A stretch of 46,415 nt of DNA from Nonomuraea longispora (GCF_004348345.1 NZ_SMJZ01000048.1:1-46415), one strand, 5' to 3'; counted from the first letter of the stretch, positions 1 through 9,818 are shown. Numbers and translations: made by a program. Notes: generated from the letters alone by a model not told the origin.

Positions 1-69
1 CGCCGCCACTGCTCCGAGGGGCAGGCCGCCGGGCCGGAGCGCCGACCCTGGGACGGGCTCGCCGACTGA
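1..69 (+). CDS. C-terminal tail of an unidentified protein, cut by the window edge
   Basis: Frame 1 is open from the first base to a TGA at 67-69 and gives 22 residues ending WDGLAD. Too little is present to name it. The stop lies inside a strong hairpin (66-83), which is what the end of a transcription unit often looks like, and the next gene (156-1046) converges on it. It could also be non-coding; confidence is low. Confidence 0.3.
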   Translation, partial: RRHCSEGQAAGPERRPWDGLAD

Positions 70-83
70 CCGGGACCGGTCAG
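66..83. terminator. Palindromic hairpin between convergent genes
   Basis: CTGACCGG (66-73) and CCGGTCAG (76-83) are perfect inverted copies separated by GA. There is no T-run on either side, so this is a candidate bidirectional terminator rather than a textbook intrinsic one. Confidence 0.4.
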
Positions 84-155
84 CCCCCTGAGTCCTCTGC
101 TCACGTCGTAGCCGGCGGCGCCGAGCCGCTCCCTGGAGGCCCGCACAACGCAGGA

Positions 156-1046
156 TCACACGGCGCTGGACCTCGTGTCCAAGTAGTGCTTCTCGGCCGC
201 GTTCCAGAACCTCACCAGCGCCGCCGCCGTCGTCTCCGGCGCCTCCACGGCGGGGGAGTGCACCGCGCCCGGCACGACCACGGAGTCGGCTCCGAGCCTG
301 GCCGCCATCTCCGACTGCGCCTCCGGCGGCCATCCGTCGTCGTGCTCACCGAACAGGACGAGCGTGGGCAGCTCGATCTGGCGCAGCTCGTCGGTGCGGT
401 CGCGCATGGTCAGCACCTGCTCGGCCATCTGCGACAGGCCCGTCGGCGAGTTGCTGACCAGCCGCCTGTGCAGGAACTCCCTGATGTCGTCGGACACGTC
501 GGCGGCCAGCGCCTCCCGCTCGAACCTGTGATGCCACAGATGCTCGAGGCCCAGCGCGGGCACCTCTTCGGCGATCTTCCTGGCGTTGCGCGCCCGGCGG
601 CCCTCGATGGGGCCGGGGCCCGAGCTCATCAGCGTGAACGACGCGAACTTCGTCACCCCGTCGACCACCGCCTCCCTGGCCACCAGCCCGCCGAAGGAGT
701 GGCCCACCAGGTGCACGGGCTCTCCGCCGCCGACGACCTGGGCCAGCGCGTCGATGTCGGCGCCCAGCGCGGCGCAGGTGTAGGCCGTGGGGTCGGCGGG
801 GCCCGGAGTTTCGTACTGTCCGCGCAGATCGACGGCCACGACCCGGCGGCCGGACTGGGCCAGCGTCATCAGGACCGCGATGAAGTCCTCCTTGCTGCCC
901 GTCAGGCCGGGAACCAGGAGCGCGGGCCAGCGCTCGATCACACCACTGACCGGAACAGCCTCCAGGACCGCGAACGTGCCCTGTGGCGTTTCCCTCTTCT
1001 GTGGTGCGACGCCAGGCGGCAGGTCGAGGAATCGCGGCGTACTCAC
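156..1046 (-). CDS. Alpha/beta hydrolase
   Basis: A soluble serine hydrolase of the alpha/beta fold; the substrate is unknown. From a GTG at 1046 it has 296 residues. The nucleophile elbow GHSFGG puts the serine near residue 117, the likely acid is in GEHDD (about 236-237) and the histidine in AVHSP (about 263). The upstream strand VPGLTG would supply the oxyanion hole. The frame is open back to an ATG at 1226, but those extra 60 residues look non-coding, so the GTG is preferred. No ribosome binding site precedes it. TATTGT lies about seven bases upstream, compatible with a leaderless transcript. It is transcribed in the same direction as the helicase, behind that gene's terminator, so it is probably its own unit. 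Confidence 0.8.
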   Translation of the reverse strand: MSTPRFLDLPPGVAPQKRETPQGTFAVLEAVPVSGVIERWPALLVPGLTGSKEDFIAVLMTLAQSGRRVVAVDLRGQYETPGPADPTAYTCAALGADIDALAQVVGGGEPVHLVGHSFGGLVAREAVVDGVTKFASFTLMSSGPGPIEGRRARNARKIAEEVPALGLEHLWHHRFEREALAADVSDDIREFLHRRLVSNSPTGLSQMAEQVLTMRDRTDELRQIELPTLVLFGEHDDGWPPEAQSEMAARLGADSVVVPGAVHSPAVEAPETTAAALVRFWNAAEKHYLDTRSSAV

Positions 1047-1313
1047 GTGGGGCAACAATACCCAGAGGTCAGCGCCTCGACACCGGCATGGCCAGGACGC
1101 CGGTGCGAGTTCCGGGGGATGGGAGCCGGTGCGCGAGGCCCGGAACACCCCGGTGACCGTCCTCCACACCCCCGTGGCGGGCGCTGAGCGCGCCGTGGGG
1201 TCTCCCGCGTACGTGGACAGGCTCATTGGTCCGGTGTGCGGTCGCGCCGCGCGCAGAAGCCCTCACGGCCCGCCGCGCGCGAGCCCTACCTACGGACCGG
1301 TTTCCCGCGCATG

Positions 1314-1346
1314 AAAAAGCGCGCACCCGCTCGGGGTGCGCGCTTT
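1314..1346 (-). terminator. Intrinsic terminator of the DEAD-box helicase gene
   Basis: A perfect 13-bp stem (1316-1328 with 1334-1346, arms AAAGCGCGCACCC and its complement) encloses the loop GCTCG. Read on the minus strand it runs into five T residues. It sits 12 bases past the helicase stop codon. Confidence 0.9.
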
Positions 1347-1357
1347 CGTTCGCCGTG

Positions 1358-3364
<2,007 letters not shown>

Positions 3365-3614
3365 ATGAAGGCGGGCCTGCCGGGACCGACGGGCGGAAAA
3401 CAGCCCCCGTGTCGTGGGTCCTCGCGGTAGAGCCAGCCCTCTCGCGTCATCAGCGACCGCGCACCCGGGGAACGGGGGTCAATCGGGGGAAACCCCCCGA
3501 ATTTACACAGTGCGGTCGCACTTTCACAGAGCAGTGTACTCGATACCACAACGCTGACCGAGCTTGCATATGTTCCCGAAGAATCCATGAGCCCCGCAAA
3601 GTACGCTGCCATCC

Positions 3615-4259
3615 ATGAAGGAGTCTCCTGGAGTCGTCGATCTGCTCGGTGTGCTGGCCTACGCGGAGTTGAGCGCTTACGCGCGAATGACCGAGGACGC
3701 CGCGTCCCTCGCGCCCTCCCTCACCGACCGGGCGGCGCTCAGCGAGCTCGCCGTCACCGAGTTCGCCCATTTCCGCCTGCTGCGCGACCGGCTGGCCGAG
3801 CTGGGCGCCGATCCCGCGGAGGCGATGACGCCGTTCGTCGCGGCGCTGGACGCCTGGCACGCGCAGACCCGGCCGGCCGACTGGTTGCAGGCGCTGGTCA
3901 AGACGTACGTGGGCGACGGCATCGCGCTCGACTTCTACCGGGAGGCGGCCAGGCACCTCGACCCGTCGATCGCCAAGCTGGTCGATGAGGTGCTGGTGGA
4001 CGAGGGACGGTCGAAGTTCGCGGTCGAAGGGGTGCGGGCGGGCATCCAGGCCGACCCGGCGGCGAGCGGGCGGCTGGCGCTGTGGGCGCGGCGGCTCGTC
4101 GGCGAGGCGCTCAGCCAGGGGCAGCAGGTGGCCTCGGCGCGGCCGGAGCTGGCGCTGCTGCTGATGGAGTCGGCCGGCGAGGGCCACACGGACATATCCC
4201 GACTTTTCGCGAAACTGACCGAGGCACACAACCAACGCATGGCGGCCATGGGCCTTTAG
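3615..4259 (+). CDS. Ferritin-like fold protein (MiaE_2 family)
   Basis: A 214-residue helical protein of the ferritin-like di-iron superfamily, related to the tRNA hydroxylase MiaE; the true substrate is not established. The first metal-ligand helix pair shows Glu18 (YAELSAY) and Glu49-x2-His52 (EFAHF). Later helices carry YREAARH (about 108-114) and VDEGRSKF (about 128-135), which may give further ligands. It is divergent from the helicase across a 250-bp gap, as in mycobacteria (Rv3210c beside Rv3211). The ATG lacks a clear ribosome binding site; TACGCT lies seven bases upstream, so a leaderless transcript is possible. It converges on DUF3107. Confidence 0.8.
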   Translation: MKESPGVVDLLGVLAYAELSAYARMTEDAASLAPSLTDRAALSELAVTEFAHFRLLRDRLAELGADPAEAMTPFVAALDAWHAQTRPADWLQALVKTYVGDGIALDFYREAARHLDPSIAKLVDEVLVDEGRSKFAVEGVRAGIQADPAASGRLALWARRLVGEALSQGQQVASARPELALLLMESAGEGHTDISRLFAKLTEAHNQRMAAMGL

Positions 4260-4631
4260 ACGGGCGCGTTGTCGGCATCGGGCGGCGCGCGGGCACACAA
4301 CGGTTGTACCGTGCCAGACATGAGGGCCTCGCGCCGCTACCGCACGATCTCGACGAGATGCAGGCCGGAAAGCTGGACTCCGCGGGCAGTGCTGCGGAGA
4401 CAGAGCGCCGCCTGCCCGACCACGGAGCCGAGGCGGCACACCGTGCCCCGGCCGCGCAGACCCAGGGGCTGCCGACTCGGAAAGCCGCTCGCCCAAGGGT
4501 GAGCCGCCCGGCCCGGGAGGAGTCACCCCGGCGGGAGGCGAGCCGCCCGTCCAGAGGTGAGCTGAGCCAGGGGAAAACGGTGCGCCTGCGTCCGGGGTGC
4601 GGCGCGTGCGCCGCACCCCGCTCACAAGTAT
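4260..4631. other. Intergenic gap of 372 bp between convergent genes
   Basis: Only short frames without codon bias or start signals are present. The one recognisable element is the GC-rich hairpin at 4593-4620 next to the DUF3107 stop codon. Confidence 0.6.
4593..4620. terminator. GC-rich hairpin between convergent genes
   Basis: A perfect 13-bp stem (CGGGGTGCGGCGC at 4593-4605 with its complement at 4608-4620) lies 11 bases past the DUF3107 stop. There is no immediate T-run on either strand (a short TTTT lies about 16 bases further on the minus strand). Read as a terminator for both convergent genes. Confidence 0.6.
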
Positions 4632-4862
4632 CTAGAGCGTGCCGCCGAACCCGACCGGCCTCGACTCGTCCTCACCGATCTCGATGAAGCCGAGCGAACC
4701 GACCGGCACCACGATGCGCCTGCCCTTGCTGTCGGTCAGGGTGAACACACCACGCTCGACCGACAGCGCGTTTCTGATCTCCTCCTCCACCTGCTCGGCG
4801 GTGAGGTCGGTTTCGACAACGAGCTCGCGGTGCACGGAACGCACGCCGATCTTGACTTCCAT
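4632..4862 (-). CDS. DUF3107 family protein
   Basis: A 76-residue protein of the DUF3107 family (mycobacterial TB9.4, Rv3208A); its biochemical role is not known to me. It begins MEVKIGVRSVHRELVVETD, has a central amphipathic helix with the acidic run EQVEEEIRNAL, and ends in a beta-rich part with the conserved VPVGSLGFIEIG (about 52-63). The ATG at 4862 is preceded by AGGGAG at a good distance. It lies 90 bp downstream of the tetR gene on the same strand, and the gap contains two GGTGACCG repeats, so it may be controlled by its neighbour. Confidence 0.9.
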   Translation of the reverse strand: MEVKIGVRSVHRELVVETDLTAEQVEEEIRNALSVERGVFTLTDSKGRRIVVPVGSLGFIEIGEDESRPVGFGGTL

Positions 4863-4900
4863 CCTGGCTCCCTAGTCGACGGGGCTGGCCCACTCCCCAT

Positions 4901-4927
4901 GGTGACCGTTCGTTCCGGCGGTGACCG
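4901..4927. promoter_or_regulatory. Candidate operator: two GGTGACCG repeats upstream of DUF3107
   Basis: GGTGACCG occurs at 4901-4908 and again at 4920-4927, a period of 19 bp, close to two helical turns. The element GGTnACC is itself nearly palindromic and recurs in the palindrome upstream of the tetR gene (5637-5656). The natural inference is a binding site for the neighbouring TetR regulator. Confidence 0.4.
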
Positions 4928-4952
4928 CTGTTGATCGCGCCCAGCGAACGGG

Positions 4953-5585
4953 TTATGCCGTACGCGGAAAACCGCTGATGCCGCGCCAGGCGAGCCGGGC
5001 CATGAGCTGCTCGGCCGCGTCCTTCGGGATCGAGCCGTGCGTGGTGACCCAGTAGCGGGCGCTCACCTCCGCCATGCCGACCAGGCCGACACCGAGCAGG
5101 TGCGCCTCGTCGCTGGTGCACCCGGTGTCCTCCTGGATGACCGCGCTGACCATCTCGGCGCACTCCCGCAACGACCGCTCCACCCGCTGACGGACCGGCG
5201 CGACGTTGCGCAGATCGGACTCGAAGACCAGCCGGAACGCCTCGCCCTGGGTGGAGACGAAGTCGAAGAACGCGCTGAACGTGGCCTGCACGCGCAGTTT
5301 GTTCTCCTGGGTGGAGGCCAGCGCCTCGCGGCACCGGTTGACCATGTCGTCGACGTGGAGGTCGAGCAGCGCCAGATAAAGCTCCAGCTTGCCGGGGAAG
5401 TGCTGGTAGAGCACCGGCTTGCTGACGCCGGCCCGGTCGGCGATCTCGTCCATGGCGGCCGCGTGATAGCCGTTCTCGACGAACACTTCCTGCGCGGCGC
5501 TCAGCAGCTGCCGGCGTCGGGCGAGTCGGGGCAGCCGGGTGCCCCGGGGCTTCGCGTCCGGGGTTGCGGTCACGCGGGTCTCCAT
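4953..5585 (-). CDS. TetR family transcriptional regulator
   Basis: A 210-residue regulator. The N-terminal helix-turn-helix is clear at about residues 25-75 (LLSAAQEVFVENGYH, then MDEIADRAGVSKPVLYQHF). The C-terminal ligand domain contains EAFRLVFESDLRN and a helical tail. It is the equivalent of the TetR gene next to DUF3107 in mycobacteria (Rv3208). The ATG at 5585 has only a weak ribosome binding site (GAGAGACC). Upstream, at 5637-5656, lies a 20-bp palindrome that shares GGTGACC with repeats in front of DUF3107, which suggests autoregulation and control of the downstream gene. The ligand is unknown. Confidence 0.9.
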   Translation of the reverse strand: METRVTATPDAKPRGTRLPRLARRRQLLSAAQEVFVENGYHAAAMDEIADRAGVSKPVLYQHFPGKLELYLALLDLHVDDMVNRCREALASTQENKLRVQATFSAFFDFVSTQGEAFRLVFESDLRNVAPVRQRVERSLRECAEMVSAVIQEDTGCTSDEAHLLGVGLVGMAEVSARYWVTTHGSIPKDAAEQLMARLAWRGISGFPRTA

Positions 5586-5636
5586 AGGTCTCTCAGCGGG
5601 GCTGTGCGGACATCCTACGGGCGCGTCGACGAGCCC

Positions 5637-5656
5637 TCGGTGACGATGGTCACCGA
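5637..5656. promoter_or_regulatory. Palindrome upstream of tetR, candidate operator
   Basis: TCGGTGAC and GTCACCGA are perfect inverted copies separated by GATG, starting 52 bp upstream of the tetR start. It shares GGTGACC with the sites at 4901-4927. It also lies about 40 bp past the end of the acidic-protein gene, so it could be a terminator, but no T-run follows. Confidence 0.4.
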
Positions 5657-5695
5657 CGAGCCGTCTTCGCGCAGGGTCATCGCCGTGGAGCCGGT

Positions 5696-5902
5696 TCAGC
5701 GATAGTCGTCGTCGTCCAGCTCCACGACGCGGTCCTGGTCGGCCGCGTCGGCGGGGTCGACGTCGAGCGGCAGCTCGCTGCGCAGCCTGCCGACGGGACG
5801 GATCTCGCGCTGCTGCTCGGCGGCGTCGGCCTCGGGAGTCTCGATCGAGCGCTCGTCCTCCGCCTCGTAGGCTTCGTCCCCGCGTATGTCCATCTCTGAC
5901 AT
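5696..5902 (-). CDS. Small acidic conserved hypothetical protein
   Basis: A 68-residue protein very rich in Asp and Glu, with the segment ETPEADAAEQQRE (about 21-33) and an acidic C-terminus (ELDDDDYR). The PEADAxEQ pattern recurs in small actinobacterial proteins of unknown function. The ATG at 5902 has a strong ribosome binding site (AAGAGGGGG). It begins 32 bp after the stop of the LigD polymerase gene on the same strand, so it is probably the last gene of the ligD operon. No membrane segment or cysteine is present. Confidence 0.75.
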   Translation of the reverse strand: MSEMDIRGDEAYEAEDERSIETPEADAAEQQREIRPVGRLRSELPLDVDPADAADQDRVVELDDDDYR

Positions 5903-5934
5903 GTGGTCCCCCTCTTGGTGTGGACGGGTCCAGA

Positions 5935-6807
5935 CTACGCCCGGCTGAAAAGGTCGCCGCGGTTCTCCACTCTGGCGAGTACGTCAGGAGCCGTGAACAC
6001 CAGCTCCTCGGGGCGCTCGCAGCCCTCGACCTCCTTCCACAACAAGGGTGTCGAGACCGTCGGCTGCTCCCTGGCCCGCAGCGAGTACGGCGCCACGGTC
6101 GTCTTGGCCGGGTTGTTCTGGCTCCAGTCGATGAACACCTTGCCCGGCCTGGCCTTCCTCGCCATCACGCTGACGATCTCGTTCGGGCGCTCCTTCTCCA
6201 GGAGCTGGGCCAGCCGTTTGGCGAAGGCGGAGGGCTCCTCGCGGCGGTCCCAGTCGGCGTACAGCTGCATGCCCTTGTTGCCGCTGGTCTTCGGCACCGC
6301 GACGAGCCCTTCGGACTTGAGCACGTCGCGGAGCAGGAGCGCCACGCGGCAACACTCGACGATCGTGGCGGGCGGCCCCGGGTCGAGGTCGAACACGAGA
6401 GTGTCGGGCGGCAGCGCCTGTCCGTCGTCGTCGACGCGCCACTGGGGCACGTGCAGTTCGAGTGCGGCCAGGTTGGCGTAGTAGACGAGGGTGGGCAGGT
6501 CCCCGACGACGGCGAAGTCGATGCTCTCGCGGTTCTTCGTGCTGCCGGGCGCGGGCAGGTTGACCCGTCTGACCCAGCCGGGGGTGTGCTCGGGGGCGTT
6601 CTTCTCGAAGAAGGACTGGCCGGTGACGCCGTTCGGGAACCGCTTGACGGTCAGGGGCCTGCCGGCGAGATGCGGCAGCAGGACGGGGGCGATGCGGGTG
6701 TAGTAGTCGATGACCTCGGCCTTGGTGAAGCCGTAGTCGGGATAGAGCACCTTGTCCAGGTTGCTCAGCGCCAGCTCGCGCCCGTCGACCTTGACCGGCA
6801 CCTTCAT
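5935..6807 (-). CDS. ligD: LigD polymerase/primase domain protein (NHEJ)
   Basis: A stand-alone archaeo-eukaryotic-primase-type polymerase of bacterial non-homologous end joining. It fills gaps at broken ends and can add ribonucleotides. The 290 residues correspond to the POL domain of LigD alone. Family marks include the opening LSNLDKVLYPDYGFTKAEVI, VKRFPNGVTGQSFFEKN, the catalytic acids in VFDLDPGP, and KTSGNKGMQLY. The ATG at 6807 has the ribosome binding site GGAGGTGA and overlaps the ligase stop codon by four bases (ATGA), so ligase and polymerase are translationally coupled. A longer reading frame upstream is an artefact of the overlap. It acts with the neighbouring ligase and Ku. Confidence 0.93.
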   Translation of the reverse strand: MKVPVKVDGRELALSNLDKVLYPDYGFTKAEVIDYYTRIAPVLLPHLAGRPLTVKRFPNGVTGQSFFEKNAPEHTPGWVRRVNLPAPGSTKNRESIDFAVVGDLPTLVYYANLAALELHVPQWRVDDDGQALPPDTLVFDLDPGPPATIVECCRVALLLRDVLKSEGLVAVPKTSGNKGMQLYADWDRREEPSAFAKRLAQLLEKERPNEIVSVMARKARPGKVFIDWSQNNPAKTTVAPYSLRAREQPTVSTPLLWKEVEGCERPEELVFTAPDVLARVENRGDLFSRA

Positions 6808-7730
6808 GGCGTCACCTCCGAGGGGAGCTTGTCGGGGCGCAGCCCGCGCCACACGGGGTGCCGCAGCCGCTGCTCGTCGGTCCACATCGTGTAAGCCACC
6901 TCCCCGACGAGATCAGGCCTAACCCACCGATTCCGCCACGGAACCTCGTTGCAGAACGGGCTGCACGCGACCTCCAGCGGGCGCAGCCGGGCGTGAAGAT
7001 CATCCAGTACGGCGTCCGTGAACCCCGTGCCGACGTGCCCCACGTACATCAGGCCGGCGTCGATGAACACCCCCATCAGCAGTGACCCGATCCCGCCGGC
7101 CCGGCGGCCCTTGCCGGGCTTCCAGCCGCCGATCACCACCTCCCTGGTGCTCAGATGCTTGACCTTGACCCACCATGGTGAGCGGGTGCCCGGCCGGTAG
7201 GGCGCGTCCAGCCGCTTGGCGACCACACCCTCCAGACCCTGCTCGTACGTGGCCGCCAGCAGGTCGGAGTCGCCGGGGAAGTACGGGGGCGCGCCGACGT
7301 CCAGCTCGTCGAGGAGCGCGCGTCGGTCGCGGTAGGGCAGGTCGAAGAGCGGCATGCCGTCGAGGTAGAGCAGGTCGAACGGCATGTACGTGACGGGGTA
7401 CCGCTTGAGCGCGGCCGGCTCCGGGTCGGTCTGGTGCATCCGGTGCTGCAGCCGGACGAAGCTGGGCCTGTCCTTCGGGTCGAGTGCCACGACCTCGCCG
7501 TCGATGATCGCGTTCTTGACCCCGAACCCTGACATGAACCCCGAAATTTCCGGATATCGCTGCGTGTACTCGACTCCGTGCCGCCCCGTCACCCGTACGC
7601 CGCCCTCGATGTGGACAAGAGCCCGGATGCCATCCCACTTGACCTCAAGCCCGTACATGTCGTGATCGGAGGGCATCTCTCCCGGTACGGCAAGCATTGG
7701 TTCGACCGGGTATGGCATTGGTTGCCCCAT
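6804..7730 (-). CDS. ligD: ATP-dependent DNA ligase (LigD ligase domain, NHEJ)
   Basis: A stand-alone ATP-dependent ligase that seals double-strand breaks held by Ku. From the ATG at 7730 it has 308 residues. The nucleotidyl-lysine motif KWDG is at 31-34. It continues with DGEVVALD, the motif EGVVAKR, and WVKVKH, followed by an OB-fold domain with GSLLMGVF and the C-terminal TMWTDEQRLRHPVW typical of LigD ligases. A second ATG at 7718 is nearly as likely a start. Polymerase and ligase are separate genes here, not the single fused LigD of mycobacteria. It is divergent from ku with only 48 bp between the start codons, so the promoters must overlap or lie in that gap. Confidence 0.93.
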   Translation of the reverse strand: MGQPMPYPVEPMLAVPGEMPSDHDMYGLEVKWDGIRALVHIEGGVRVTGRHGVEYTQRYPEISGFMSGFGVKNAIIDGEVVALDPKDRPSFVRLQHRMHQTDPEPAALKRYPVTYMPFDLLYLDGMPLFDLPYRDRRALLDELDVGAPPYFPGDSDLLAATYEQGLEGVVAKRLDAPYRPGTRSPWWVKVKHLSTREVVIGGWKPGKGRRAGGIGSLLMGVFIDAGLMYVGHVGTGFTDAVLDDLHARLRPLEVACSPFCNEVPWRNRWVRPDLVGEVAYTMWTDEQRLRHPVWRGLRPDKLPSEVTP

Positions 7731-7778
7731 GACGGGTATGTGCCCATCGGTGGGCCGTTGAGTGCTGAGGAGTTGCGT
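7731..7778. promoter_or_regulatory. Divergent ligD/ku promoter region
   Basis: These 48 bp hold whatever signals start both divergent NHEJ transcripts, unless the promoters reach into the coding regions. GAGGAG sits seven bases ahead of the ku ATG. I cannot assign convincing -35 and -10 boxes. Confidence 0.4.
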
Positions 7779-8645
7779 ATGCGCAGCATCTGGAAAGGTG
7801 CGATCTCCTTCGGGCTGGTCACCATCCCGGTCAAGCTCTACTCGGCGACCGAGCAGAAGGACGTGACCTTCCACCAGGTGCACCGCAAGGACGGCGGGCG
7901 GGTCCGGTACAAGCGCGTGTGCACCGTCGACGGCGAAGAGGTCCCCTACTCCGACATCGCCAAGGGGTACGAGCTGGGCACCGGCGAGGTGGTCGTGCTG
8001 ACCGACGAGGACTTCGAGGGCCTGCCGCTCAGCACCTCACGTCGGATCGACGTGCTCCAGTTCGCCCCCGCGGACCAGATAGACCCCATCTACTTCGCCA
8101 AGTCGTACTACCTGGAGCCCGACGCGCAGGGGGCGAAGCCGTACGTGCTGCTGCGCGACGCCCTGGAGAGCTCGGGCCAGGTGGCGGTGGTCAAGGTGGC
8201 CCTGCGCCAGCGAGAGTCGCTGGCCACGCTGAGGGTCAGGAACGGCATCTTCGTACTGGAGACGATGCTCTGGCCCGACGAGATCCGCACGCCCGACTTC
8301 CCCTTCCTGGAGGAGGACATCGAGGTACGCGCGCAGGAGCTCAAGATGGCCGAGTCGTTGATCACCACCATGGAGTCCGACTTCGACCCGAGCGAGTACC
8401 ACGACACGTACCGCGAGGCCCTGCAGGAGGTCATCGAGGCGAAGGTCGCGGGCAAGGAGGTCGTCGCCGCCCGCGAGGAGGAAGAGGAAGGTCCCGCCGT
8501 GGACCTCATGGCCGCGCTGAGGGCGAGCGTCGAGGCGGCCAAGAAGGAACGGGAAGGCGCTCCGGCCAAGCAGAAGAAGGCCGGCGGGAAGTCCAAGGAC
8601 GAGGACAGGACCGCCTCCAAACGCAAGACCCGCAAGTCCGCGTAA
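7779..8645 (+). CDS. ku: Ku protein (NHEJ end-binding)
   Basis: The bacterial Ku homodimer, which rings DNA ends and recruits LigD. It has 288 residues starting MRSIWKGAISFGLVTIPVK, the family's characteristic N-terminus. The ATG at 7779 has a GAGGAG ribosome binding site. The core includes CTVDGEEVPY, GYELGTGEVVVL and FAKSYYLEPD. After about residue 250 the chain becomes a Lys/Glu-rich tail (EREGAPAKQKKAGGKS then SKRKTRKSA), the kind of basic extension that helps Ku bind or thread along DNA. It is divergent from the ligD genes. No clear intrinsic terminator follows. Confidence 0.96.
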   Translation: MRSIWKGAISFGLVTIPVKLYSATEQKDVTFHQVHRKDGGRVRYKRVCTVDGEEVPYSDIAKGYELGTGEVVVLTDEDFEGLPLSTSRRIDVLQFAPADQIDPIYFAKSYYLEPDAQGAKPYVLLRDALESSGQVAVVKVALRQRESLATLRVRNGIFVLETMLWPDEIRTPDFPFLEEDIEVRAQELKMAESLITTMESDFDPSEYHDTYREALQEVIEAKVAGKEVVAAREEEEEGPAVDLMAALRASVEAAKKEREGAPAKQKKAGGKSKDEDRTASKRKTRKSA

Positions 8646-9150
8646 GCCGTTGCTGATTCCACGGGCAGGTATCAGCGTTCCCGGACGTGCCCGTCCGGAA
8701 GGTCCGTAACGGTGTCACCAGAGCACGGTGTGCTCCGGTGTCCTGATGACGGTCCCGCGTTTCCCTCCGCTGTGCTGCTCCTGCGTCACCTGCCCGCCCC
8801 GCGTCCGTCTGACCGGCAGTTGGCGACCCGACGGGCGGCAGCGGCCGGGGCCTCCTCCACGATCGACGTACCGGACGCAGCCTGGCGGACGCGCGGGCCC
8901 TGCCTCCGGCACGACGCGACCCTTCCAGCGGTACACCGCCGGGCCCAGGCACAGACCTCCGCCGCCTACGCCGCCTACGCCGCTCCCTGCGTAGCGACCG
9001 CGTGTGTGCCAGGGCGAGACGTATCCCGGACACCAAGGCGGCCGGGCCGCCCGGCACGGGCTGCTGCGCCCCTTGTTCTGGCTGTGATGCCCGACATCGG
9101 TGCGGGGGATCACGTCGGCGCCGGGAGCCGCTGCCATGGCCATTCACCGA
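8646..9150. other. Non-coding gap between ku and the secreted-peptide island
   Basis: About 500 bp, GC-rich. An open frame on the minus strand (8715-9143) has no family resemblance, no ribosome binding site and Gly/Arg/Pro-rich low complexity; I do not call it a gene. A weak 7-bp hairpin (CCGGACG with CGTCCGG) lies near 8684-8701 and could be a poor ku terminator. Base composition turns A+T-rich abruptly at about 9150, where the island begins. Confidence 0.5.
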
Positions 9151-9331
9151 TTCGGACATAACGGATAATTCATAGCATTTCATTGCATAAATGTTTAATA
9201 GAAGCAATAACCTTGTTAATGCCTAGCAAAATGGGGCGATAGCTGTTTGTCTCACCTCGTGGCGGAAATGACATTGCGTGGATGACTCTTCAGCAGCCGT
9301 CCAAGACTGTTTTCTGTTTATCGGGAAACGC
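9151..9331 (+). promoter_or_regulatory. Upstream region of outer peptide gene 1
   Basis: A strikingly A+T-rich stretch in otherwise GC-rich DNA. It begins with TTCGGACATA (9151-9160) and contains ATTTCATTG, AGCAATAA, TTGTTAATGC and AGCAAAATG. The same blocks occur in the same order on the other strand ahead of gene 4 (12326-12510). Conservation while the protein has diverged suggests regulatory function. Confidence 0.5.
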
Positions 9332-9368
9332 GAGAACGGGGCAATCGATCCTTTAGGGGGAAAACGCA
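9332..9368 (+). promoter_or_regulatory. Conserved 37-nt leader of peptide gene 1
   Basis: The 37 bases before the ATG begin GAGAACGGGGCAATCGATCC and end with the ribosome binding site AGGGGG plus eight bases. The same 37-mer precedes genes 2 and 3 without change, and gene 4 with one substitution. The conservation is greater than in much of the coding sequence. Confidence 0.7.
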
Positions 9369-9680
9369 ATGCCCAAGCTCAAGAGTGCTATCGCAGGCCT
9401 CGCCATCAGTACGGCCCTGACCGGCGGCGCCGTCGCCGTTGGTGCGGCGACGACCTCGTCCGCCGCCGGTGCCGCCACCCAGGTCAGCACCGGTACGTCC
9501 GTGGTCGCGGGTGGCTGCCACGGTTGGTGGCGCTGCGGATGGCGCCGTCATCACCACCACAGGACGCACGTGAAGGTGAAGGTCCACAACCGGAACCGCA
9601 ACATCAACAGGTTCCCGCGTCCGACTCCGACTCCGACGATCACGGTCACCGCCACTCCTGCTCCTGCTCCTGAAGAGTAA
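9369..9680 (+). CDS. Small secreted His/Arg-rich protein, copy 1
   Basis: A 103-residue protein of no family I recognise. It starts MPKLKSAIAGLAISTALTGG, a Sec-type signal peptide shared by all four copies, with likely cleavage in the AAGAAT region. The mature part has two cysteines (GGCHGWWRCGW), a histidine cluster (RRHHHHRTH) and an Asn/Arg repeat (HNRNRNINR). It then ends, unlike the other copies, in a Pro/Thr-rich tail (PTPTPTITVTATPAPAPEE). The His and Cys content suggests metal binding or a cationic surface role; this is inference. The ATG follows the conserved leader with AGGGGG. It is the outer left gene of the mirrored island. Confidence 0.75.
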   Translation: MPKLKSAIAGLAISTALTGGAVAVGAATTSSAAGAATQVSTGTSVVAGGCHGWWRCGWRRHHHHRTHVKVKVHNRNRNINRFPRPTPTPTITVTATPAPAPEE

Positions 9681-9775
9681 GGTGACCCGCCGGAACGGCG
9701 CAGGAATGATCGGTCGTCTTTCACGCACGGTCTCCGCTCGCGGGGGAGCGGAATCGACCAGGTGAAATTCCGGCC

Positions 9776-9818
9776 CTCGGGGACGGGACGTGCATTTTTC
9801 GCGCGGTCCGTCCCCGAG
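9776..9818 (+). terminator. Long-loop hairpin downstream of peptide gene 1
   Basis: CTCGGGGACGG (9776-9786) and CCGTCCCCGAG (9808-9818) pair perfectly over 11 bp around a 21-base loop. It lies about 95 bp past the stop codon. There is no T-run, so the terminator reading is tentative. Confidence 0.4.

Noticed and set aside
8715..9143. 142-residue frame between ku and the peptide island
   Set aside because: No ribosome binding site, low-complexity Gly/Arg/Pro composition and no recognisable family.
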